A DNA stretch of 64,000 nucleotides, taken from Kiritimatiellia bacterium (GTDB lineage Bacteria; Verrucomicrobiota; Kiritimatiellia; CAIVKH01). Made by a program: the position numbers and the translations under genes. Within the stretch, counting starts at the first letter, position 1. Each line of letters opens with the position of its first letter. Under the pieces are notes generated by a model, which saw only the letters and a program-made list of their open reading frames with translations, did not search any database and had not been told where the DNA came from. Of the stretch, positions 1 through 8,375 are shown piece by piece. The stretch covers positions 145,071 to 209,070 of the forward strand of contig JANWZO010000002.1 of NCBI GenBank assembly GCA_025054615.1, written 5' to 3'.

Positions 1-294
1 CTCTACGTGGGGAATCTGTCGTTCCAAACCACCGAGGAGGAACTAAAACAATTGTTCGCGGGACAGGGTGCGGTGGCGAGCTGCCACCTGATTACCGACA
101 AATTCACAGGCAAATCCCGCGGGTTCGCGTTCGTCGAGATGCAGACCGAGGCCGACGCGCGAAAGGCCATTTCGGCGCTGCACGGTCGGTCGTTTGAAGG
201 CCGGGCCTTGACGGTCAACGAGGCCAGGCCGAAGGAGGATCGGCCCCGCCACTCGGAATTCAGCCCCCGCCGCGGCGGCAAGCGCGGCTGGTAA
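1..294 (+). CDS. RRM-type RNA-binding protein (5' end cut by window)
   Basis: The reading frame is open from base 1 and lacks only its first codons. The visible 97 residues form a single RNA-recognition motif: RNP-2 is LYVGNL at visible residues 1-6 and RNP-1 is KSRGFAFV at residues 38-45. A basic, arginine- and glycine-rich tail follows. Proteins of this size in bacteria are stand-alone single-RRM proteins that bind single-stranded RNA, often cold- or stress-related; that role is family knowledge, not shown here. A strong rho-independent terminator lies 25 bases after the stop codon, so the gene ends its transcript. Only one to four N-terminal codons are likely missing. Confidence 0.93.
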   Translation, partial: LYVGNLSFQTTEEELKQLFAGQGAVASCHLITDKFTGKSRGFAFVEMQTEADARKAISALHGRSFEGRALTVNEARPKEDRPRHSEFSPRRGGKRGW

Positions 295-318
295 GAAGCT
301 CCGCGTCATCTCAGTTCG

Positions 319-349
319 AAAAGCCCCGTCTCCCGACGGGGCTTTTTTC
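319..349 (+). terminator. Rho-independent terminator after the RRM gene
   Basis: A 12-base stem (AAAAGCCCCGTC, loop TCCC, GACGGGGCTTTT) is followed by a run of T. It sits directly downstream of the RRM stop codon and upstream of the metal ATPase gene. Confidence 0.92.
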
Positions 350-396
350 TTCGTCCGCGCACTTTCCAAACCCGGGCGATTTTCGATAGGTATGAA

Positions 397-2664
397 ATGG
401 TGAATGCAGGGATTTGTCCCGTCCGGCAACTGGCGGACAAAATTTCAGAGCGCGAGGATATTCGCGCGGTCTTTCTCGACGCCCGCGCGAAGAAAATCTC
501 AATCGCGCGATTGCCGGGTCCCGAACGCGGCTCCGCGCAAAGCGAGGTCCGGGCCATCGCCGGGGATCTGGAGCCGGACCAGATTGCTCGTTGCGCGCAG
601 CCCCCATGGAAAGGCTCGTGCGAGCGTTGTGGTCTGGGACCGCCCCCGGCGCCGCCAAAGGGCATCCGACTGGTTTACCTCCCAGACCGAGGTTTGCTGA
701 TCGAGCGCGAATCTTGCGCCACGGCGCCGAGATTCTGGCGATGGAGCCAGTTTCCCTGGGTCCGCGTGCAACCTCTCGCGACCGAATCGATCGGCACCCA
801 TCCCTGGAAGCTGCCGATGGCGCTGGCGGTTGCCTGCGGCTTGTGCACATTGGCCGGTTGGTGGGTGGAACGGATCGACCCGGATCGCGCATGGCTTGCG
901 CGGCTCTTCTATGCAGCAGGCTACGTGGCCGGCGGCTGGGACGCGGCGGTCGACACCCTGGCACTGCTGCGAAAGCGAGTGCTCGACATCCATTTCCTTA
1001 TGCTCGCTGTTGCCGCCGGAGCGGCGGCCATCGGCCACTGGTGGGAGGGAGGCGTGCTGCTCTTCCTCTTTTCGATCAGCGGCGCGCTGGAGGACCTCGC
1101 GCAGCAACGGACGGAGCGGGCGATCAGCAGCCTTTTCAAGGAGGCGCCGAAGACCGCCACGGTCCTTGAAAACGGCGCCGAGCGCGAGATTCCGGTCGAT
1201 GACCTACGGCCCGGAATGCTGCTTGCCATCCGGCCGGGCGACGTGGTGCCGGTGGATGCCCAGGTGGTCCACGGTCGTTCAGCGGCCGATGAATCGAATC
1301 TCACCGGCGAATCGACGCCAGTGGACAAGGAGCCCGGCGACACGGTGTTTGCTGGAACCATCAATTTGTGGGGCCGGATGGACTGCCGCGTTCTCCGCCC
1401 GGCTGCTGAAAGCGCGCTGGCCAAAATCATCCGAATGATCCAGGAGGCGCGCGAATCCAAGGCGCCGGCCCAGCGGTTTACCGACCGATTCGGCAGCGGC
1501 TACACCATCTCGGTTCTGGTTGTTTGCACCGCGATGTTTCTGATTTGGCACTGGGCAGCGGCGCTGCCCTGGCAACAGGCCTTTTATCGGGCGATGACCC
1601 TGCTGGTGGTCGCCTCGCCCTGCGCGCTGGCGATTTCGATTCCTTCCGCTGTGTTGGCGGGCATCGCCGCAGGGGCGCGGCGGGGCATCCTGTTCCGCGG
1701 CGGGGCCGCGCTTGAGAAACTTGCCAGCATCCGCCGCGTCGCGATGGACAAGACCGGTACGCTCACCAGCGGAACCCTGCGGGTGGTGTCCGTTGAACCC
1801 TGTGGGAAAACAGACGTGCGGGAGGCGTTGCGTGGCGCGGCCGCGCTGGCCTCCCACGCGAACCACCCGGTTTCCTCCGCCATTCATCGGCACGCGCTCG
1901 ATGCGCAACTCGAGCTGCCGCCGGTCGACGGATTCCGAGCTCTAGCGGGCAGCGGCGTGATGGGGGTCATCGAAGGCCGTGAGGCGCGACTGGGGCAGCG
2001 CCGTCTGATGGGGACTTGGGCCTCCGCCTATCCGGTACCGCCCATCGGCATGACGGAATCGTTTTTCGAGTGGGGCGAGATCCGGGCGCGCTTCCTGCTG
2101 CAGGATGAGATTCGACGCGCCAGCAAACCGCTCCTGGAACGCCTCCGCCAGCATGGCCTCGCGGTCGCCATGTTGACGGGCGACCGCCCCGAGGCCGCCC
2201 GGGCGGTGGCCGATGAGGTGGGGCTCAGCGAGGTCCACGCGGGCCTCGCGCCCGAGGACAAGGTGCGGCGGATTCGCGAATGGTCCGAACGTGGCGAACG
2301 CCCTGCGATGATTGGCGACGGTGTCAATGACGCGCCCAGCCTTGCGGCGGCCTACGTGGGCGTCGCCATGGGCATGCGCGGCGCCGACGCCGCGCTCGAA
2401 CAGGCGGATGTGGTGCTGATGAAGGACCGACTCGACCGGTTTGCCGTCGCCTACGAACTGAGTCGGGCAGCCAACCGCATCATCAAACAAAATTTGGCGA
2501 TCTCGCTGGGCTCCGTGGTCTTGCTCTCCATGGCGGCCTTTGCTGGGGTGATTCCACTGACCGTCGGAGTCATCGGCCACGAGGGCAGCACGCTACTCGT
2601 GGTCCTCAACAGCCTTCGCCTGCTGTTTGTGCACCTGCCCTCGGACCGAGACCACGCCGCGTGA
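397..2664 (+). CDS. P1B-4-type heavy-metal-translocating P-type ATPase
   Basis: A 755-residue integral membrane ATPase. The phosphorylation motif DKTGTLT has its aspartate at residue 451, the A-domain TGES-type motif (NLTGEST) lies near residue 300, and the hinge GDGVNDAP is near residue 645. The metal site in the TM4 equivalent is SPC (S407-P408-C409) and the last membrane segment carries HEGST from residue 728. The SPC plus HEG[GS]T pair defines the P1B-4 subgroup, which exports Fe(II), Co(II) or related divalent metals. The roughly 125-residue N-terminal region contains a CERC pair near residue 70 but no typical HMA domain. An overlapping ATG at 392 is closed after three codons, so 397 is the best start. 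The exact metal cannot be read from sequence. Confidence 0.93.
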   Translation: MVNAGICPVRQLADKISEREDIRAVFLDARAKKISIARLPGPERGSAQSEVRAIAGDLEPDQIARCAQPPWKGSCERCGLGPPPAPPKGIRLVYLPDRGLLIERESCATAPRFWRWSQFPWVRVQPLATESIGTHPWKLPMALAVACGLCTLAGWWVERIDPDRAWLARLFYAAGYVAGGWDAAVDTLALLRKRVLDIHFLMLAVAAGAAAIGHWWEGGVLLFLFSISGALEDLAQQRTERAISSLFKEAPKTATVLENGAEREIPVDDLRPGMLLAIRPGDVVPVDAQVVHGRSAADESNLTGESTPVDKEPGDTVFAGTINLWGRMDCRVLRPAAESALAKIIRMIQEARESKAPAQRFTDRFGSGYTISVLVVCTAMFLIWHWAAALPWQQAFYRAMTLLVVASPCALAISIPSAVLAGIAAGARRGILFRGGAALEKLASIRRVAMDKTGTLTSGTLRVVSVEPCGKTDVREALRGAAALASHANHPVSSAIHRHALDAQLELPPVDGFRALAGSGVMGVIEGREARLGQRRLMGTWASAYPVPPIGMTESFFEWGEIRARFLLQDEIRRASKPLLERLRQHGLAVAMLTGDRPEAARAVADEVGLSEVHAGLAPEDKVRRIREWSERGERPAMIGDGVNDAPSLAAAYVGVAMGMRGADAALEQADVVLMKDRLDRFAVAYELSRAANRIIKQNLAISLGSVVLLSMAAFAGVIPLTVGVIGHEGSTLLVVLNSLRLLFVHLPSDRDHAA

Positions 2665-2736
2665 GCGTGTGACTGTGCCGGATGCCCGGCCAGTCATCGT
2701 TGACAATCCCGTTCACCGCCCTAACGTGTAGCGCGC

Positions 2737-3267
2737 ATGATCGATCGGGCGCTAAACTCACAAGGTTCGAGCACGTCCGCAGCGTGGTTGCGGCGGACAG
2801 CGATCTTTGCTGCGCTGTGGTGGATATTGGACGAGGGTCGGCTCAGTGGCTGGTGGTTTGCGCCGGCCATCATCGCGGGCGCGCTCGCGATAGCGGCCCT
2901 CATTCCCCAGGCGCCTTGCGCCTGGCGGTGGCGGCCAGCCGGCTTGGCGCGATTCGTGCCGTATTTCCTCCGAGAGTCTATCCGAGGCGGCTGGGACGTT
3001 GCGCGCATTGCTCTGCGGCCTGACATGCCACTGGACCCACGGCTGATCGAGTATCGGCCTCGTCTCCAGCACCCCACCGCTCGGCTCTTCTTCACGCATG
3101 TGATCAGCCTGTTGCCCGGCACCCTTTCGGCGGATTTGCGCCGCGACGTCATTGTTGTGCATTCCATCTCCGGTTCCGAAGAGGAGCTCCTCGACGCGAC
3201 CGCAGGGCTTGAGCGCCGGGTGGCGGACTTGTTCGGCGAACCGCTCGCCGGGGGCGACGCCCGATGA
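2737..3267 (+). CDS. mrpE: Monovalent cation/H+ antiporter subunit E (MrpE/MnhE family)
   Basis: A 176-residue membrane protein with two N-terminal hydrophobic segments (about residues 20-60) and the C-terminal cytosolic part typical of MrpE, including the segment HVISLLPGTLSADL near residue 120. MrpE supports assembly of the Mrp Na+/H+ antiporter. It is the first gene of the cluster, and its stop overlaps the next start as ATGA, implying translational coupling. The start at 2737 lies 72 bases after the ATPase gene, so a separate or shared promoter is possible; none is obvious. Confidence 0.9.
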   Translation: MIDRALNSQGSSTSAAWLRRTAIFAALWWILDEGRLSGWWFAPAIIAGALAIAALIPQAPCAWRWRPAGLARFVPYFLRESIRGGWDVARIALRPDMPLDPRLIEYRPRLQHPTARLFFTHVISLLPGTLSADLRRDVIVVHSISGSEEELLDATAGLERRVADLFGEPLAGGDAR

Positions 3268-3542
3268 CGGCGTTCGGCTACGGCCTCTGCCTGTTTCTCC
3301 TCGCCAATCTGGCCGCGGGGCTCTTGGTCGTGTTCCGTGGGCGCGTGGAGCCGATCTGGATGTTGGGCATCCAGATCTTTGGAACAACCGGCACCGCAAT
3401 CCTGTTGCTGCTGGCCGAACTGCAGCAGCAGCCGCCTTTGCGCGACGTGGCGCTTATCTGCGCCTTGCTGGCCGCTGTGACGCTCGTCGGTTATGCGCAG
3501 CGAATCTGGGCTCGCCCCGCCGGCGACGAGGAGGAGCCATGA
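3264..3542 (+). CDS. mrpF: Monovalent cation/H+ antiporter subunit F (MrpF)
   Basis: A 92-residue protein with three predicted membrane segments, the size and pattern of MrpF/MnhF/MbhB. The segment GRVEPIWMLGIQIFGTTGTA matches the family core, where an aspartate-rich loop is usually found (RxxD in many members; here the charged residue is E). The start overlaps the mrpE stop and the stop overlaps the mrpG start, both as ATGA. It is a small structural subunit of the antiporter. Confidence 0.88.
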   Translation: MTAFGYGLCLFLLANLAAGLLVVFRGRVEPIWMLGIQIFGTTGTAILLLLAELQQQPPLRDVALICALLAAVTLVGYAQRIWARPAGDEEEP

Positions 3543-3841
3543 CAGCGCTTGAACTGGTCGCGGCAGCCCTCATGGCAGTAGGCGGATTCTTCTTTTTCGC
3601 TGGTACCGTTGGGTTTCTCCGGTTTCCGGACTTTTACACGCGGCTCCACGCGCTCACGAAGGCGGACAATCTCGGCTTCGGACTAACCGGAGCTGGCCTG
3701 GCTCTGCTATCCGAATCGTGGGTGGTGGCGGCGAAAATCTTGTTGATCTGGATCCTTCTGCTGATCAGTGCGTCGGCCTGCAGCCTGCTAATCGCCCGCG
3801 GCGCGCTGCGGAACGGCATCAAGCCGTGGAGAAAGCCATGA
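3539..3841 (+). CDS. mrpG: Monovalent cation/H+ antiporter subunit G (MrpG)
   Basis: The 100-residue protein starting at the ATG overlapping the mrpF stop has three membrane segments and the MrpG signature GFLRFPDFYTRLHALTKADN near residues 24-43. A longer upstream extension of this frame runs through mrpE and mrpF and is rejected in favour of the ATGA-coupled start. The stop again overlaps the next gene as ATGA. The subunit belongs to the membrane sector of the Mrp/Mbh complexes. Confidence 0.92.
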   Translation: MTALELVAAALMAVGGFFFFAGTVGFLRFPDFYTRLHALTKADNLGFGLTGAGLALLSESWVVAAKILLIWILLLISASACSLLIARGALRNGIKPWRKP

Positions 3842-4098
3842 CGTTTCCCTGGATTTTCGATTTGCTGCTTTGCGCGCTGCTGGTCGGACTGGCTGCGCGG
3901 GCGCTGTTCAGCCGGACCCTCTTCCAAGGCGTCATGTTCTTTGTGGTGTTCGGCTTGGTCATGGCGCTTGCCTGGGCGAGATTGCGCGCGCCGGATATCG
4001 CGCTGGCAGAGGCTGCCCTCGGGGCAGGGATCACCGGAGCGCTGTTGTTCAGTGCGGTGCGCGCGTTGCGGGACCGCGGCGACGAGGAGGAGTGCTAA
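3838..4098 (+). CDS. MbhD-like DUF4040 subunit (detached part of MrpA)
   Basis: An 86-residue protein with three membrane segments and the DUF4040/MbhD core (FQGVMFFVVFGLVMALAWAR, then APDIALAEAALGAG). In canonical seven-gene mrp operons this domain is part of the C-terminal end of the large MrpA; here it is a separate gene, as in archaeal Mbh hydrogenases and some bacterial Mrp sets. ATG 3838 overlaps the mrpG stop. The conserved acidic residues (D and E in PDIALAEAALG) are present. Confidence 0.88.
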   Translation: MTFPWIFDLLLCALLVGLAARALFSRTLFQGVMFFVVFGLVMALAWARLRAPDIALAEAALGAGITGALLFSAVRALRDRGDEEEC

Positions 4099-4099
4099 C

Positions 4100-4834
4100 A
4101 TGTCCGCCTCGCGCGCCTACGCGCCCCTGCCCATCCGGATTGCCCTGGCGCTGGGACTTCTCCCGCTGTTGGCCGCACTACTTCACGCCGTAGGGTCCAT
4201 TCCACCCCGGCCGCCCGATCTGTCGGCGGCGTTGATGGCGCGGATGCCCGAAAGCGGCGTCGAACACCCGTTGACGGCGGTTCTGCTCAATTTCCGCGGA
4301 TATGACACGCTGCTGGAAATGACGGTGCTGTGGTTGGCGGCGCTGGGCGCCCTATCGCTCGCCTCCGGCCCCTCGGCCCGCCGCCGAAGGCCGCATGCCG
4401 CTCTGGTCGGTCTGATCAGGATTTTGGCGCCCGCGCTCGTCATGAGCGCCGGCTACATCCTATGGGCGGGGGGCTTTCGCCCCGGTGGCGCCTTCCAGGC
4501 CGGATCGGTTCTTGGGGCCGGCCTCGTGCTCGCTTCGTTGAGCGGAATAGTTGCCGTCCAGCCGGGCGTGGCGTTGAGTGCGGGCCTCGCGCTGGGCACG
4601 ACCGTGTTCGCCGGTGTGGCGGCATGGTCGTGGGCGTTGACCGGCGAGCTGCTGCATTTCCCGGCCGCTACGGACAAGTGGGCCATTCTCGCGATTGAGA
4701 GCGCGAGCGCGCTGTCAATCGCGTTGATCCTCCTCGCGCTTTTCGATCGCTTGACCGCCTCGGCGGACCCGGCCGAATCCAGCCGTGGCGGGGAGATGCC
4801 AAAGGCCATAGACGGGGAGGCGTCCGGACGATGA
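4100..4834 (+). CDS. mrpB: Fused MbhE-like and MrpB (MnhB) antiporter subunit
   Basis: A 244-residue membrane protein starting one base after the previous stop. The first half (about residues 1-100) resembles MbhE, the extreme C-terminus of MrpA, with the segment HPLTAVLLNFRGYDTLLE. The second half carries the MnhB fold, seen as ILAPALVMSAGYILWAGGF followed by RPGGAFQAGSVLGAG. The gene therefore joins the end of MrpA to MrpB. Its stop overlaps the mrpC start as ATGA. The C-terminal tail of about 30 residues is hydrophilic and variable. Confidence 0.87.
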   Translation: MSASRAYAPLPIRIALALGLLPLLAALLHAVGSIPPRPPDLSAALMARMPESGVEHPLTAVLLNFRGYDTLLEMTVLWLAALGALSLASGPSARRRRPHAALVGLIRILAPALVMSAGYILWAGGFRPGGAFQAGSVLGAGLVLASLSGIVAVQPGVALSAGLALGTTVFAGVAAWSWALTGELLHFPAATDKWAILAIESASALSIALILLALFDRLTASADPAESSRGGEMPKAIDGEASGR

Positions 4835-5214
4835 GCACTGCTCAGCTTTATCTGTCCACAGCGGTGTTTCTCCTGGTCATGGGCCTCTATGGCGTTCTCG
4901 TCCGGCCGCATCTGTTGAGGAAGATCACCGCGCTGAATGTGATGAGCGCCGGCTTGTTTCTGATTTTTGTCGCCGTGGCCTACCGCGGGCCGGAAGCGCC
5001 GCCGGACCCCGTGCCCCACGCGATGGTCCTCACGGGCATCGTGATCTCTGTCAGCGCGACCGCGTTCGGGCTGCTGTTGATTCGTCGGGTGCTGGAAGTG
5101 ACCGGCCGCGCCGAGCTTGCCGTGGAGCCTGAGGAGCGAACTGCGGCGAACAGGCAGAGCGTGACCGGCAAACGCCCCTCCCCTCGAACGGAGCAACGGG
5201 ACGCGAGGCCATGA
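4831..5214 (+). CDS. mrpC: Monovalent cation/H+ antiporter subunit C (MrpC, NuoK-like)
   Basis: A 127-residue protein with three membrane segments, homologous to MrpC/MnhC and the complex I subunit NuoK. The segment VLVRPHLLRKITALNVMSAG near residues 22-45 and the end of the last helix (VLTGIVISVSATAFGLLLI) are typical. The C-terminal 40 residues are a hydrophilic extension. It overlaps the neighbouring genes on both sides as ATGA. Confidence 0.92.
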   Translation: MSTAQLYLSTAVFLLVMGLYGVLVRPHLLRKITALNVMSAGLFLIFVAVAYRGPEAPPDPVPHAMVLTGIVISVSATAFGLLLIRRVLEVTGRAELAVEPEERTAANRQSVTGKRPSPRTEQRDARP

Positions 5215-6707
5215 ACGAGACCCTCCGCAACGATGCGTGGCTGGCTGCGCCGATCCTCCTGCCGCTTCTTACGGCGCTGATCGCGTCGCTCCTGCCGGAT
5301 CGCGCGCGCGTGCGGGCCTCGCTGGCCGGCGCGACGGCCACCTTTGTCGCCTCCGCGGCCGTCATCGCAGGGGTCGTACGCGGCGGTCCCGGACGCCACC
5401 ATCTCGGCGGATGGGGCGCTCCACTGGGAATTGATCTGTATGCGGACGGCCTCACCGCGCTGATGCTCGCGATGACCGCGGTCCTCGGCGCAGCGATCAG
5501 TGTGTACGCGACGGGCTATTTTCATACCGCGCGTGAGCGTCGCTGTTTCTGGCCGCTGTGGTTCGTACTCTGGACGGGATTGAATGCGCTCTTCCTGACA
5601 GCCGATTTGTTCAATTTCTATGTCACGCTCGAGGTGGTCGGCCTGTCTGCGGTCGCCCTTGTCGCGATGGAGGGCGGACCGCTCGCGCTGACCGCTGCGG
5701 CGCGCTACCTGTTCGTCGCGATGATGGGGTCGCTCGTCTATATGGGGGGCGTTGCCCTGATTTATTCCCAATACGGAGTACTCGACCTTACCCTGCTGCA
5801 CGGGCGGCTGGGGGTGGGTCCGGTGGGCCGGGCCGCGCTCGCGCTGATGGTCGTTGGCCTGCTCGCAAAAACCGCGGTGTTTCCTCTTCATCTGTGGCTG
5901 CCGCCCGCCCATTCGAGCGCGCCGGCGCCGGTGAGCGCCGCGCTCTCCGGCCTCGTCGTGAAGGGCTCCTTTTACATCCTGCTCCGCACCTCGTTCAGCT
6001 CGTTTGCGGACAGCGCGCTCGCTGCGATCGGCCCGTTCCTCGGCGTGCTCGGCGGGTTGGCTGTCCTCTGGGGCTCGCTCCAGGCGCTTACGCAAGATCG
6101 TCTGAAACTGATGGTGGCCTACTCGACCGTCGCCCAAATCGGCTACCTTTTCTTGTTGTTTCCGGTCGCCATGCCCGGTGCGGGCGACGCCGCGTGGCAG
6201 TCCAAGGCCTACATCGCCGGCATCTTCCACGCCCTCTCGCACGCGGCGGCCAAGGGCGCGATGTTCATGGCCGCCGGCGCAATTCTCCACGCGGTCGGAC
6301 GCGACGACAAAAATTCGCTGCGCGGTTTGGGTGAAAAGCTGCCCGTCGCCACCAGCGCGTTCGCGGTGGCGGGTGTCTCGATCATGGCCCTGCCGCCCAG
6401 CGGAGGCTTCATCGCCAAATGGATGATGCTCGTCGCTGCGGTGCGCACAGGCCAATGGTGGTGGGCGCCGTTGATGATCGGCGGCGGCCTGCTCGCGGCC
6501 GCCTACATCTTCCGCATGGTGAAATTCATGTTTTTCCAACCGCCGGCGAGCGCCGCAGAGCTTCATCCGATCCCGCGGCGGTTGGAATTCACCGCGCTCG
6601 CCCTCGCGCTGACCGCTCTGGCGCTCGGCCTCGCTTCGGTGTATCCCCTCGCCGTCGCCGCCATCGGCGCGCCTTTTCCGTCCAACTGGTTCACGGAGTC
6701 CTTCTAA
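5211..6707 (+). CDS. mrpD: Monovalent cation/H+ antiporter subunit D, first copy (NuoN/NuoM-like)
   Basis: A 498-residue polytopic protein of the proton-conducting membrane transporter family shared by MrpD and NuoL/M/N. The TM5 glutamate (E141 in FYVTLEVVGL) and the TM7 lysine (K220 in LLAKTAVFPLHLWLP), both essential for ion translocation in the family, are present. The GLVVKGSFYILLR and HALSHAAAKGAMFM segments match the TM8 and TM12 regions. It is translationally coupled to mrpC by ATGA. The next gene is 150 bases downstream, separated by a palindromic repeat. Confidence 0.93.
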   Translation: MNETLRNDAWLAAPILLPLLTALIASLLPDRARVRASLAGATATFVASAAVIAGVVRGGPGRHHLGGWGAPLGIDLYADGLTALMLAMTAVLGAAISVYATGYFHTARERRCFWPLWFVLWTGLNALFLTADLFNFYVTLEVVGLSAVALVAMEGGPLALTAAARYLFVAMMGSLVYMGGVALIYSQYGVLDLTLLHGRLGVGPVGRAALALMVVGLLAKTAVFPLHLWLPPAHSSAPAPVSAALSGLVVKGSFYILLRTSFSSFADSALAAIGPFLGVLGGLAVLWGSLQALTQDRLKLMVAYSTVAQIGYLFLLFPVAMPGAGDAAWQSKAYIAGIFHALSHAAAKGAMFMAAGAILHAVGRDDKNSLRGLGEKLPVATSAFAVAGVSIMALPPSGGFIAKWMMLVAAVRTGQWWWAPLMIGGGLLAAAYIFRMVKFMFFQPPASAAELHPIPRRLEFTALALALTALALGLASVYPLAVAAIGAPFPSNWFTESF

Positions 6708-6728
6708 GGAAGACGGCGCTTAAGAAAC

Positions 6729-6807
6729 TTCCATGCCATGGAAAGCCTGTGTGAAAATTTTACAGACCATGGAAAATTTTCCGGTCCTTTTTCCAGAGCA
6801 TGGAAAA
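6729..6807. repeat. CATGGAA-box palindromic intergenic repeat, copy 1
   Basis: A perfect 15-base palindrome (TTCCATGCCATGGAA, 6729-6743) is followed by an AAAATTTT core, a second box CCATGGAAAATTTTCC (6767-6782) and a third, imperfect pair TTTTCCA/TGGAAAA (6789-6807). The first 60 bases align well with a second copy at 35033-35085, whose palindrome is the exact reverse complement. It fills the gap between the first and second MrpD-like genes. Confidence 0.75.
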
Positions 6808-6857
6808 CGCGCCGCGCCTCGATATCGCCGTGCGGAAGGCAGGAGAACTGAACACCC

Positions 6858-8375
6858 ATGACCTCCTTCGACTCCCTGCTGCCTCTGCTGGTGCTGATGA
6901 CCTCATTGGTCACCGCAGTGATCATTTTCGCGCTCGGGGAGGACCGAATTCGCGCGCGTACGTTCGTGAACCTGCTGGGCGCGGTCGCGAAGCTGGCGCT
7001 CGTGGGCTACATGATCTGGGGCTTATCGCAGGGCCGCCTGTTCGAAACGCGCTGGCCGTTCATGCCACAGCTCGATTTTGTGCTCCGCGCCGACAGCATG
7101 ACGATCCTGTTTTCAACGCTCTCCGCGGGGCTTTGGTTGCTGACGACGATTTACGCGATCGGCTACCTCGAAGGTTCGCCGAACCGGCGGCGTTTTTTCG
7201 GCTATTTTTCACTTTGCGTGACGTCGACGATGGGCATCTCGCTCGCCGGCAATCTGATCACGTTCTTCGTGTTCTATGAGCTGCTCACGCTGACGACCTA
7301 CCCGCTGGTGGTGCATCGCGGCACCGAGAAGGCCGTGCGGGCGGGATCGATGTATTTGCGGTATACCCTTGCCGGCAGCGCGTCGATGCTGGCGGGCATG
7401 CTGTGGCTCTATGTAATCGCCGGACCGTTTGATTTTCGCGCCGCGGGCGTGCTCGCCCCGCTCGGGGACTCGCACAGGCCCCAACTAATCGCCATCTTTG
7501 CCCTACTGGTCGGCGGGCTCGGCGTCAAGGCGGCCATCGTTCCTCTGCACAAATGGTTGCCGACCGCGATGGTCGCGCCCGCGCCAGTCAGCGCGCTGCT
7601 CCATGCGGTGGCCGTCGTCAAGGCGGGCGCGTTCGGTATTGTGCGCGTGGTCTACGATGTCTATGGCGCGGAACTGGCGCGCGACCTCGGCGTGCTGACG
7701 CCACTCGCCGCCTTTGCGGCCATCACCATCCTCTATGGATCCCTCCGCGCGCTCGCGCAGGACGATTTCAAACGACGACTCGCCTTTTCCACGGTGAGCC
7801 AGGTTTCCTACATCACGCTCGGGGTGAGCCTGTTCGGGCCGATGGCAACCATGGGCGGTCTTGTGCATCTCGTCCACCAGGGGATCATGAAAATTACGAT
7901 GTTTTTCGCCGCGGGCAACGCGGCAGAGGCGCTGGGTGTACACAAGATTAGCGAGCTTGACGGGGTGGGGCGCCGTTTGCCCGGCACGATGGCTTCGTTC
8001 ACGATTGCCGCCCTCGGCATGATCGGCGTGCCGCCGCTGGCGGGCTTTGTGAGTAAGTGGTACCTCGGCTGGGGAGCGGCCGAGGCCGGACAGTATTGGG
8101 CGCTCGGCGTTCTGGCCGCCAGCAGCCTTCTGAACGCGGCGTATTTCCTCCCCATCCTCTACCGCGCCTGGTTCAAGCCACAGCGGCACCCGTGGCCGCA
8201 TGAGCATCCCCACTCTGGCCGACTCGAAATCTCGTGGTGGTTGCTATTCCCACCGGTGGCGACGGCGGCGCTCGTGCTGATCGCGGGACTTTTTGCCGGC
8301 CACCCCTTCAGCCCGTTGAGCTGGGTGCAGATCATCACCCGCCAGGAGTACCCGGCCCCCGGGCTGTCTGATTAG
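6858..8375 (+). CDS. Second MrpD/NuoL-like antiporter subunit
   Basis: A 505-residue polytopic membrane protein of the MrpD/NuoL/M family. Functional residues are intact: TM5 glutamate E141 (FFVFYELLTLTTYPLV) and TM7 lysine K224 (GGLGVKAAIVPLHKWLP). It may correspond to the detached N-terminal, NuoL-like part of MrpA, because no full-length MrpA exists in the cluster, or to the second MrpD-like subunit seen in Mbx-type complexes. It follows the first mrpD after a 150-base gap holding a palindromic repeat, so it is probably in the same transcript. The start is supported by a purine-rich AGGAG-type site (GGCAGGAGAACTG) about 13 bases upstream. Confidence 0.9.
   Translation: MTSFDSLLPLLVLMTSLVTAVIIFALGEDRIRARTFVNLLGAVAKLALVGYMIWGLSQGRLFETRWPFMPQLDFVLRADSMTILFSTLSAGLWLLTTIYAIGYLEGSPNRRRFFGYFSLCVTSTMGISLAGNLITFFVFYELLTLTTYPLVVHRGTEKAVRAGSMYLRYTLAGSASMLAGMLWLYVIAGPFDFRAAGVLAPLGDSHRPQLIAIFALLVGGLGVKAAIVPLHKWLPTAMVAPAPVSALLHAVAVVKAGAFGIVRVVYDVYGAELARDLGVLTPLAAFAAITILYGSLRALAQDDFKRRLAFSTVSQVSYITLGVSLFGPMATMGGLVHLVHQGIMKITMFFAAGNAAEALGVHKISELDGVGRRLPGTMASFTIAALGMIGVPPLAGFVSKWYLGWGAAEAGQYWALGVLAASSLLNAAYFLPILYRAWFKPQRHPWPHEHPHSGRLEISWWLLFPPVATAALVLIAGLFAGHPFSPLSWVQIITRQEYPAPGLSD

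Noticed and set aside
4980..6566. A 528-codon minus-strand frame opposite mrpD
   Set aside because: It is a low-complexity H/R/E-rich translation antisense to a clear membrane protein gene.
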